Below, piece after piece: positions 48,100 to 58,600 of a DNA stretch of 64,000 nucleotides. Made by a program: the position numbers and the translations under genes. Each line of letters opens with the position of its first letter. Positions within the stretch are counted from its first letter, which is position 1. The notes below the pieces were generated by a model. The model made no database searches, was not told the DNA's origin, and saw nothing but the letters and a program-made list of their open reading frames with translations. Source of the DNA: Tribonema minus (taxonomy: Eukaryota > Sar > Xanthophyceae > Tribonematales > Tribonemataceae); the NCBI GenBank assembly GCA_017506865.1, contig JAFCMP010000223.1, positions 1,984,001 to 2,048,000 on the forward strand, given 5' to 3'.

Positions 48100-49150
48100 C
48101 GGCGAGCGGGCGTTGCAGAGCAGTGGCAGCGGACAGCAGCACGGCGCCGTGGGGGCAGTTGACAACGGCGCAGTGAGTGCTTTCGTGGCTGCAGGGGCGT
48201 TGTACGCAGTTGTGGTGGGCGCAGTTAAGGCGGAAGCTGGTGCGGGCGCAGAGGCTTGGCCATGGCTGTCGGTCAAGCGACTTTGAGGCAGCACACGCTG
48301 GGTGCGGTGGAGGCAGGAGGCACACACTGCGCATGCAGGCAGTTGCAGGGGCGCACGGGGCGGTGGTTAAATGGTGTTCGTCGCGCGAGCAGAGCGCTCA
48401 TGGAGGGCACACTTGGGCGGACATTGAGCAGCCGCTCGGCTGCAGCTGTGGTGGCTTGCAACAGCAGCACGGCGGCGGCAATGACGGCAAACAGCAGCAT
48501 GGGGCACCGCCACACTGGCGGCGGCGGCGGCGGTGGTGGTGCATGCTGCCCTTCAAGGCATGATTGTTGCGCAGCCATGGCTTTGGCTGCGTGAGAGTCA
48601 CCTGCGCAATGTGATGTTTGGAGGGGGCGGGCAAATGGCGGACGGGGGAGGCGTGCAGCATCAGCAGCGGCTTGGCGTACGTTTTGGCGGCATGCAACAG
48701 TACCACGGCGGCGTCAGCGTGTAGCAGCATGGGACGCTTTGCCGCAGAGGTGGAGGCAGTGGCGGCGATTTGGCGGATACAGCCCTTGGAGGGTGATGCC
48801 ACATGCACCTCTGATGATTGCTGCAGCTATGTTCTAGTCGACTGCAAGTCATTGTGAAGGGTGTGGGAGGGGCGCGCGCTCAGGGTTGGGCCGCGAGCTC
48901 AGCCAGTGTGACTGGCAGCAGACTGCAGCGGTGATATGCAGCGTGTAGCAGCATGGCTCTCACCGCTGCCGTGCTGGCCGCGGTGGCGGCATGTGGTGGT
49001 GACGGATGCAGCCCTCAAGGCATAGTCATGTTGCAGCGATGGAAAAGTTGACTGCAAGGTCAAGTTCTGGAGCCCCTGGGAGGGGGGAGCGCACAAATTG
49101 GACTTCTAGGCAGCGCTGGCATGCGTGGCCAGCAGCTCAGTGCAGCCGGA
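48100..49150. repeat. GC-rich imperfect tandem repeats, unit about 230 bp
   Basis: Recurring words GCAACAGCAGCACGGCGGCG / GCAGCGTGTAGCAGCATGG, followed by CCTTCAAGGCAT(GA/AG)T and TTG(C)AGC(G/C)ATGG, appear near 48450-48580, 48690-48830 and 48930-49050. The interval lies between the acetyltransferase 3' end and the retrotransposon RT frame. It could be the 5' UTR/promoter repeats of the element or unrelated satellite. 49150-50178 shows no gene. Confidence 0.55.
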
Positions 49151-50178
49151 TTCGTGCAAGTGGCGGAGGTTGAGGTGATTGTAGCCATGCATGCGCGGGT
49201 TGGGGCAGCGCTAGTCTCCACTGTGAGACCATCACCGCCGCTGGTGTTTGCGGTAGGGGGTGAGCTCGTGGGGCACTGAGATTGTAGTACGCTGTACTGT
49301 AGTATGCTGTACTGACAAGGAGCCGCCCACGCTGACTGTCATGGCACCAGCGCTGCTAGCTAGGGAGGGACCTCAGGGGAGTCGTGGCGCACCGCTGCTA
49401 GGAAGGGACCTCAGGGGAGTTGGGGAACGGTACGGTGGCAGAGCACCAAAGTACTCGCTGGTGCCACGGCTCACCGGCACTGCCGATGGTGCTGCCCAAG
49501 CAGCCAGCCTGCCACACACAAAGCTTCAACAAGACGACGCATGTCGCAATGCATTTTAAACTGTGATGCTGTATTACACACACCTGCGGTTATCTGGTGT
49601 GCTGCCAGTGTGACATCTGCCATGAACGCTCGGCCCTTTCTGACATCCACACACACTACCCCTTATAGCTGACCTGCTGTTACGGCGCATCCCGAGGACT
49701 GCATGCTCAGTGCCGAATGCTGCATATCACACATGATGGGTCTTTTGCATCTGTTCCGTGCATGTCCGAGGCAAACAACGACACCCATGTGATCGAACAC
49801 ACCAACAGCATTTGCGCGCCAAGCATGCTACAGTAGGCACCAAACCACTTGTCAGTCAGAACACCCATGTGTGTGCAGGTAGGTGCACGCTACACACATT
49901 GCGCGCCCGCTGCTGCTCGTTGCTGCTGGATGACACAATGATCCCGGACACAGATCACTTCTCAGTATTCCTACTCAGATGCTGCACAAGTAGTCGTGCA
50001 CGCATGTGAGTAGGTCATGGCGCCAGACTCCGCCTGAAATAGCAGCGGCCTTTGCAGAAGACGGCGGAGCCTAGAGTGGCAAACGTGGTTGTGACCATGA
50101 TACTGTAGTTGTCACGGTGACGGGGCCTGGCGCAGGTACACATGTGAGAACGCAGCAACACATCTGTTGGCACACACA

Positions 50179-53100
50179 ATGACGATGTTCGTCAATGCGG
50201 CGCGGGAGCCAGATTCCGCAGGGCGGGTGCAGCGACTGCAAAGATCCACGATTCTACACCACCTCATGCCATCACTCATCACCTCCACCGATGGCGCACC
50301 TGGCATCACTCGCTCCGACAGAATCAGAATGTTGGCACGCGGTGAGCTTGACCGGTTGGTGCCAGCGCTCCTCGCACACGCGCGTGCGCACCGGCGCTGG
50401 CGCGCGCGTCAGCAAACGGAGGCAGCGATCAACGCCTACGTCCTACAGTGCATGGGCACACGGGGGGGGCTACAGCAGGCAGCGCGTTTCCTTCAGCCCA
50501 AAACGGTGGCGATACCTGATGATGACTGCTTTGCCGCCATGCAGTCCAAACACCCCCCCGCTGCGCCAGGGGAACAACTCCATGAGCTATCCGGCATGGT
50601 TGATCAGCTTGTGGCGAAAGCAGCCGACATGCCAGCAGAACTCAGCCTGTTACAGGGGGAGGGAATTGAGCCAGAGACGGTTGCCAAGCTCATCCAGCGA
50701 GCAAGCCCTTACAGTGGAGCAGGCCCATCGGGGCTGCGCTACAGCCACCTGCAGGATGCGCTACGCACAAGCTGGGGACGGCATGAGTTTGCTGCTGTCC
50801 TCACACGGTGGCTTCAGACCGTTATGCGGGAGGCTGCGCGGCTGCCGGATGCCTTCTGGCAGTTGCATGGCGCGGGGCGCCTGACGCCACTTGCAGAACA
50901 ACAGGAAGATGGTACAGCTAAGCAGCGGCCCATCGTTTGCGGCGAGGTGCTGCAGCGACTATGCACTTCGGTGTACGTGGCAGACCGCAAAGACTTCCTG
51001 GCGGAGCTCCTTGAGCCAGACGGGCAGTATGGGGTAGCCGTCTCAGCAGGAGCGGAGAAAGCGGCCATGGCCGGCAAACTCGCGTATGAGCTCGGTCACT
51101 GGCAGTTCATGCTGGACCTCAAGAATGCCTTCAACATGGTGTTCGTCCTGGCGGCAGCGGAATGGGTAGCAGCACAGCTGCCGGACTTCCTCGACTACTT
51201 CATCGGCACATACGTTCGCACTCGGCCACGCCTGCTGTTCCAGCACGTTGACGGCTCCACGCGCATCATCATGTCTCAGCGCGGGTTTAAGCAGGGGGAC
51301 CCCGCGGCACCGATGCTCTTCTGCGGCGCCATTGCTCAGTGCTTGAAACGGTTCAATGAGGCGGCGGCTGCGCAGCGCGCGCGGAGGCGGATGGGCGCCT
51401 ACATGGACGATGCCAACGTCCGAACAGGCGCTTGCACGCTGAATCAGGATGACATACAGGCGGTGGCGCAGCTCAAACAACACTTTGCGGAGGTGGGGCT
51501 GGAGCTAAACCTCACCAAGTCACGCGCGCTGCCTGGCAGGGGGCATGTGGTGACAGACCACGAGCGGCAACTGCTGCAGCAGCTGGGCGTTCAGCTAGTG
51601 GGGGATACGGACGAAAATCAGAACCGTGGAGCTGTGTTGCTGGGGGTGCCGGTGGGCCACAGCAGCTTTGTGGACGCATAGCTGCGCAGGGAAGCGGGTG
51701 CAGGCGGGGCAGGGGCTCGATTTGCAGAGCGATGCGCGCGCCTGACATCTCCGAGGGCTATGTTCAGGTTACTGTGCTACTGCGTGGTGCCTCGCATGAC
51801 GTACTGCCTGCGCACCATTCCCACTACGCAGACAGCGCCAGCCGCCAAGGAGTGGGATCGGGTCACGCAGTGGGTGCTTGAGCACTCAATGGGCCTGCAG
51901 CCACCAGGCCAGACCTGGCGCCAGTTTGAGCAAAGTGGGGCCCACTTCCATCTGGCAGCGCACGGCCCAGCCTTACAGCAAGCGCGACTCCCAACACGGC
52001 ATGGCGGCCTTGGCATTACCAGCGCCTGCGACATCGCTGATGCTGCGTATGTGGCGGGCACGTTGCAAGCGCTGCAACCAGCACTCTCTGGATGGGCGGG
52101 GGTGCTGCAGCAAGCGGCTCCTCAAGCGGCTGCAGACAACGCTGCTGAGGATGCGGCAACACAAGCGGCACCGGCAGCAGCGGCAGCAGCACCAGCACCA
52201 GCAGCATCAGCAGCGGCAACTGTTACAGCGGCAGCGGCGGTTGCCAGTGGAGGCGCGACCGCTCCGGCAGCGGCAACTGCATCAGCGGCTGGCCGCGCTT
52301 ATGGCGCAGCCATTCCGGCAACACACGACGCAGCTGCCGCTGGATCAGGGGCCGCGGCGGCAGCACAGGCGGCACCAGCGGCAGCAGCAGCAGCGGCGGC
52401 GCACGGCGCAACTACTCCGGCGGCAGCAGCAGCGGCGGCAGCAGCAGCTGCTCCAGCATCAGAGGCTGCTGCAGCAGCGGCAGCACATGTTGCACCTCAA
52501 GTGGCCTCGGCGGCATCACTAACTGCAGCATCAACAGCAGCGGCTGCGGGCATAGGCAATACAGCTGCTACAGGCCCTACTAGCCTAAGGGCTGCTGCAG
52601 CACCTGCAACAGGAGCAGCGTCGGCAGGCGGCGCCGCAACCGTGCCGGCTGCGACAGCGGCAATGGCGGTGGCAGCGGCCAATGCGGCAGGTGCTGCACC
52701 AACACCTGCGGCAGCAGCAACACCACTGGCAGCAGCAGCAACGGCAGGCGGCACAGCTGCAGCACCAGCGCACGCAGCAGCGGCAGCCGTCAATGCAGGC
52801 GCTGCGCGTTCCACACCAGCAATGCTACAAGGCGCAGCAGCAGCAGAGGTGGCGCGCCTGCCCCTCATGCGGACGATCGCCACAGCTGCCACATCTCTAC
52901 GTGCAGCAACAGGTGACAAGCTGGAACATATACTGCCACCAGCGCTAACGCCACTGCAGCAGCAACCACCTACGCAGCAGCCGCCGCTGCGGCCGACAGC
53001 AGGTGGTGGCACTGGTGCGGATGCTGCTTGCGTACTTGACGCCAGTGCTCTGCAGTTGCAGTGTAGCCTGAAGCGCCCCAATCAGAGTGCGCTTGCAGAT

Positions 53101-54036
53101 GCCGTCGCTACCGAGCTTGCAGATAAGGTGGAGGCGGACCTGCAACAGCTGCCGCAGGGCACGCAACGCACGCAAGCACTTGCTCGATTCCGGTCGCAGC
53201 GCCACATGCACTCGATCGGCATGGCATTCCTCAACGAGCCCATGTACTCCACAACGGCTTCGTTCGATGGCCTATCCTGGCAGCTGGCCGTCAAACGCGC
53301 CATCGGAGTAGAGGAGCAGCCGGCAGGCTGCAAGCTGTGCGGGAAGTCGCCGGGCGGCACCCTGCATGCACGGCTGTGTCAAGCGCCACGCGTCAAGGCG
53401 CACGACACCATTGTCCACAATAGCGTCAAGAGGGCCACGCAGCGCCTCCTGCGGCAATACCTCAAAACGGGACTGGTGGACGAGGACTACACGCCGTTTC
53501 TGGGGTCCGCCGGGCCGCCGGGGAGTCGCAGGATGGACATCGTGCTGCCTGCCGACGCCTTCCCGGTGACCGGCTACGACGACCCGACACGCCACCTACC
53601 GCTCATGGTGGACGTTACCTGCTTCGAGGCACAGGTGGCGTCGCGGGCGGCGAAGACTGCAGCAGACCCCGAGCGATGCTGCCGCGACCAAGAGGCCGCC
53701 AAGACTACCCACTATTCTGGTCATTATGATCAGGATTGCTACAAACTTGCCACATTGGCAATAGGGTCATTTGGCAGCATCGGGGAGCAGGGGCGGAAGC
53801 TGCTGGAGGCTGTGGCGACGGAGTATGCCAGCAGGATGTCAGTGCCCGGAGGAGCGCGCCCTAAAGCTCTCAAGGGCATCGCCCTGGCGCGCTTACGCTC
53901 GGCACTGTCGGCAGCGCTCCACATGGCGTACTCTGGCCGTGTCATGACACACATGGCAGAATCCAGGGGGGGGGGGCACATGGAGGAGGACGTAGGGGAG
54001 GACCCCGAGATGCCATTTGGCGGCGGCGGCGTTTGA
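50179..54036 (+). CDS. RT-endonuclease polyprotein of the retrotransposon, one in-frame TAG
   Basis: Reading frame of about 1285 codons. RT motifs in order: SGAGPSGLRYSHLQDAL, QRPIVCGEVLQRL, FMLDLKNAFNMV (motif A Asp), QRGFKQGDPAAP (motif B), GAYMDDANV (motif C YMDD), LELNLTKS (motif D). A TAG at 51679-51681 lies after the thumb, and the same frame resumes at once (LRREAG...). The C-terminal part has CKLCGKSPGGTLHARLC (CCHC-like), then VKAHDTIVHNSVKRA, and the nuclease core RRMDIVLP...PLMVDVTCFEAQ. Between thumb and knuckle (about 52100-52860) sits a polyalanine-rich insert of about 250 residues built from GCA/GCG codons. The stop is TGA at 54034-54036. The first ATG is 50179; the frame is open a little further upstream. 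Confidence 0.85.
51679..51681 (+). other. In-frame TAG inside the retrotransposon frame
   Basis: Context ...GHSSFVDA-TAG-LRREAGAGG... The frame is the same on both sides, with the conserved C-terminal domain downstream. It is the second such single TAG in the window. Confidence 0.85.
52090..52860 (+). repeat. GCA/GCG-rich region encoding polyalanine
   Basis: Dense imperfect trinucleotide repeats of GCA, GCG and GCC keep the retrotransposon frame open for about 250 codons of mostly Ala with Pro, Thr and Gly. The other five frames give long Gln/Arg-rich or Leu/Pro-rich shadows. Confidence 0.85.
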
Positions 54037-54149
54037 GTGGTTGTCGTTGCGACACTTTCAGACTGTCATACGACATGTAGATTCCTTACAGCTAGATGCC
54101 AATCATCTGGGCTTTTTCGCGCCCTGAGCGAGAATTAATAAAAAGTACA

Positions 54150-55669
54150 CATGTGGCACGCATACATAGCGCCTGCCTGAATTGATGAAACAAGATGATC
54201 ATTGAGAAGTCTTGAAAAAGCAGCCTTTGGAGCAAGGGGGTAGACCCCCTTGTAGACCCCCTTGTTTGGAGCGTACTTTGAGGGCCACGGTTGCCAGGTG
54301 CACGCCGTGTACACACATGAATGTCGAATGACTGTGGTCGCAATGAACCATAGGTGTACATGGCTGCTTGTACACAGATGAGCAGCGAAGGACCCCTTCT
54401 TCACATCCTTGACACAAGTCGCTTCACATCTTACGCAAGGTCGCAGAACGCGCTGCAGTTGAAGTTGAAGTTGTGTGCATGCCTGAGCCGCTGTCAGTGT
54501 AGCAGCCATCAATGCCAGATAAAATTTGGATGCGCAGTCAGTGAGGAACAGCAGGTCAAAGCTAAGCTCCCACAGATCACATGTGTGCGATTGCTACAGC
54601 ACGCAATTCGGCAGTAGGCAACCCAACCGCCAGTGGCTGAGGCCTACATGATCGGTCCAAAAGAGTTTTGACTGACAGAGATGCCGCCTCACCAGAAACA
54701 ACAGAGGCCATGATCCTGAGAAGAAGGGGCTGTGCACATGCAGGTCTTTCATCTGACGGTGGCGGCCGAAGCAACAGCATCATGAACACAGATGACCATA
54801 GTTGACAGAGCACCATTTGAACAAGAGGCCACTTGCACAAAGATCACACGTGCAGCCATGGGGATGTAATCTGGTTTTGATTAAGGATCTGTCACGGTGA
54901 AAGAGGGGGGAACTAAGCATCCCAGCCGTAGGCAATGCTTTGTCGGTCCAGAGCCAGCAGGGGGTTCTGTCTGTTCCACTCAAGAGGGATAGTTTGCACA
55001 ACGGATGAAAATGGAAAGCTGTCGCTGTTGCTCTGTTCCGAGACACAGGTCTTACGTGGGTGTCCTGGCGCGGCCCAAACTGTGCAAGACAGCGGCACTT
55101 CTAAATGCTCGCCCACCGCCTGTGCCATCCTGAGTGATAAGTCTTAGGAAAATAAACCACTTAAATGGCATCCATCAACGGTCCACGACTATACTCTCTC
55201 TGACCCTATCGGCCCTACGCATGACACATTGCAGCGGCGGCACACCTGCCTGCATTGCTATTCTACCATATGTCGAACCGCTCCCAAGTCTTACACAGTC
55301 TCCCCGCCTGACACAAAACAATAGAACAACAGAGCAGCTGTGGGCCGCTGCCGTTGCTGTCGAGCCGCAGCGCAGGCTCTAAGGCCCCCGCCAGTAGCAG
55401 CAGAGCACGCTGCAGATGGGGAGGCGGCCGCCCGCCTGGCACGAAGTAACGCGGCAGTGTTTAACGGACGGAGGGCGCCTCGCTGTCTGCAGCAGCAGCA
55501 GCTGCTGCTGGCCGCTGTGTTTACCCCCCCCCCCCCCCAAGTTCCCAATCGATGTGCCCCCCCCCCCCCCCCCTCATGCGGCACTATGGGGCTGAGTCCG
55601 TCGCAGCAGTAGACCGGTGCTGCTGGCTCCGGCACCATAAAAAACCATAGACCGGCGCCCTGCCCCTGC
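54150..55669. other. Intergenic region with hairpin and poly-C runs, no gene
   Basis: Between the retrotransposon end and the GH26 gene end. It contains an inverted repeat CAAGGGGGTAGACCCCCTTG at about 54234 followed by a second TAGACCCCCTTG. C runs at about 55527 and 55560 fall in the likely 3' flank of the GH26 gene. No coding exon was recognised. Confidence 0.6.
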
Positions 55670-58600
55670 TTACACGGGGGGCGGCGGCACGTCGTTGGCG
55701 TCCACGACCCCATCATAGTTGTAGTCCCCCGGCAGCTCATCAGGGCCGTTGATCTGACCGTCGCCGTTCAGATCGCCGCCCGCTGGCGGCGGAACCGGCG
55801 CCACGGGCGCGGGAGGCACCACTCCCGGCACGACAGGGGCAACAGGCACCACAGGAGCGACGGGTGCCACAGGCGCAACGGGGGCAACGGGCACAACAGG
55901 GGCCCCGGGCACTGCGGGAGCAGGCGGCACGTCGTTGGCGTCGACGATTCCATCACCGTTCCAGTCGCCGGGAACTGCGGGCGCGGGCGGCACGTCGTTG
56001 GCGTCCACCACACCGTCCGCGTTGTAGTCGCCGGGGAGCTCGTCGATGCCCGCAATGACCCCGTCGCCGTTGTAATCGGCCTGCGCAGCGTGCAGCAAAA
56101 GGCGCGGGACGCGTCAGATCTCGGCGTGCGTGCGTGCGTGCTGCGCGCAACGAGCAGCATCGTCGCGCGGGAATGGCGGTGACGGGCGCACGCATGGCTG
56201 AGCCTCGAGGCAAACTTCGCAGCAGTTGGTACCACCGTACTCTGTAAGTATGCATAATGCTCTGACTGTGATCTCTGCACGGCCGTGATGAGGGAATGAC
56301 CGCATAGAGACGCCGAGCTCGGCGGCCTAAGCACACGAGCATGAGCTCTGATCCATCCTCAACCAAAAAGCGCAAGCACTCTCAGACGACCTGGCCCTCG
56401 TGCAGGTGCAGTCAACTGACGCCATGCGTAAGGCGCTAGGAGACCGCACTGTACGCAAGCTGGAGCGGCAGGGACAGCCGTTACCAACGGTGCGTTGTCA
56501 GCACCATCATGCACTCGGAGCTGCTGGCAGCAAAGCCTCGGGGTCAAAGGTGCAGCGCAAAGCGCGCTGGCATCACTGTTGGCGGTCTTGTGACAGCTAA
56601 GGCGCGGGAGCAGGAGGCTGCTGTTGAGGCAGTCGCAGCGGAGAAAGTAGCGGAGCAAACAGCGCGCAAGGCGGAGCGCGCCGCAGCAAAGGCGGCACGC
56701 GAGGCGGGAGGAGCAGTGCGGGGGGGGGGGGGGAGGGGCTCCCGTGGCGGACGCAGTGGGCGTGGTGGGGCAGGGGGCACGGCGGTAGAGGCACAGCTCG
56801 CGATGACGATAAGGAAAATTGGGTTCCAGACTAAAATGGATGCATTCTGGCACAATACAGGTGGTTAACGCGTATTTTTATCAGCAAAAACTCCCCTCGT
56901 TTGCCCATTTTTGGCCCATATTCCTGCATGCATGAGCCGCCAGATATGAGGCAGGTGTCAAGTTTTGTCCATTTAGGCTAGTTATCACATGTGGAACCAC
57001 TGCTGATAAGCCTAGAGGGCTATGGTGCCCTTAATCGACCAATACCTGCAGCATCCCACAATAGGTCCCATTGTCTCTTTTGGCCTACTTTCGCTACTAT
57101 TTAGCTTGCACGGGTACGCCTGTATTTTATGCTAAACCATGAGTTGGAAAGCAGCACCTGGCTCCGATGGAAGCTCAAGACTGCAGCTTCCAGAAAAATA
57201 CAGACTTCACCCTCAACTACAATTGTGGCCATGCAGCTATGAAACTTCAAAGTTGAAGTGGGTGTTGTGTCCCGGAATAGGGGTCCTTACTGTACATACA
57301 TACCTGCTGCCCCGCGATGACGCCGTCCTCGCCGTTCACATCCCCATCGTAGTTGAAGTCGCCGGGCAGCTCCTCCGGGCCGTTGATCTGGCCATCACCG
57401 TTCAAATCCTGCCCCACGACCACTGGCTTGGCGGGCACGCCCGGCACTCCCGGCGCAGCGGGCGCGCCGACCGCATCCTTCTGGTCTATCACCCCGTCAC
57501 CATTAATGTCAACCGGGACAGGAGGTGGGGGGGCATCGTCGCCATTGATTACGCCGTCGAAATTGACATCGGCCAGAGGTGCCAGGAGGGGCAGCAGCGT
57601 CTGCACCTGGTTCTGCGGCGTGTACAGCTTGAGGCCGTTGGCAAACGCCGCAATCTGCTCGGGGGAGTTGAGGTCCCAGCGGCCGTCGCCCTCCTTGTTC
57701 TGCAGGAACCAGGTGCTGCGCGGACATAAGGCATGGATGTGGAAGGGGGAGGGGGGGGGGGTAGCTTTAGCTAGGTGTGGAAGTGCCAGTGGCATCCTTT
57801 TGCATGGCTGAACTACAGTGGCGATGTGATGCTAGGAAATTATGCAGTTCAGGCATGCAGCGGGCACTGGTTGGTTGATGCCTGCACGATAGGCTACGCT
57901 GTGTGAAGTCGCACAAGCAAACGCCTGTGACAACAGTCACTGCTGGGTAGCCAATTGTACGGTGACATGCCGGAGTAGTTTGAATGTGCACTGGGTTTGA
58001 ATGCACTAGGTTTCAGGGTCTCAAGGCGTATGTGGTCGCAAGGTTCAATGCTTGCTTTGTGAGCCCATGTACACTCTACAGATGTGACATCATGCCTTTA
58101 AATTTCAACGAGCACCTGGCAAAAACTGGTGAAACCGCACAAGCATGCGCTACACTATTGATAGCATTACTACTCCGCGCAGCAAACTTCACTTCAACCA
58201 TAATCTGGATTGCGCAGTACTGACATATCAAACATGCAGGCAGCGGATACAACTGGCATGTTGAAGCCGCGGACTTCAAGTTGGCAGCACCTCATCGCTT
58301 CCAAGCGCTTAATGTGCCTAGTGGAGGCGGCAATGCAGCAGCTGCTGCAGCCCCATGTGCATGACGTGATGGAATGAAACTCGATGTAGCAACACAAATC
58401 CTGCGTACATGCATGCGGATTGATCCATCACTCACACTTGTTTGACGCGCGGGTACGTGTTGACAAAGTCGTAGAACGCGTCCGTGATCCATTGAGCCTG
58501 CACAGCAAGCCACACGCACCAGGCAATCGATGACTAAGGTGAGCTGACTCTTGAACGTGGGGGGCAGCCAACATCAGTCAGAACATTTGCAGGGACAATT

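Larger units (their letters stand above)
50179..54149 (+). mobile_element. Non-LTR retrotransposon with restriction-like endonuclease (R2/NeSL/Utopia-type group)
   Basis: One long coding frame holds an RT followed by a Cys/His knuckle and a PD-(D/E)xK-type nuclease, the layout of RLE-class non-LTR retrotransposons. The 3' end is set at 54149 because three copies in the window (54149, 47117, 33477) share the exact terminus AAAAAGTAC, as expected for target-primed reverse transcription. There is no poly(A) tail. The 5' end is not resolved; the DNA from about 48.1 kb may belong to it. Target site and duplication were not determined. Confidence 0.85.

Noticed and set aside
51878-53081. Long Gln/Arg-rich and Ala/Val-rich frames on both strands
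   Set aside because: Shadows of the GCA/GCG repeat tract inside the retrotransposon frame.
47117-54149. DNA transposon with 183-bp terminal inverted repeats
   Set aside because: The left repeat is a 5'-truncated retroelement 3' end, and a host ZZ-type exon lies inside; the RT/nuclease content fits an RLE non-LTR element instead.
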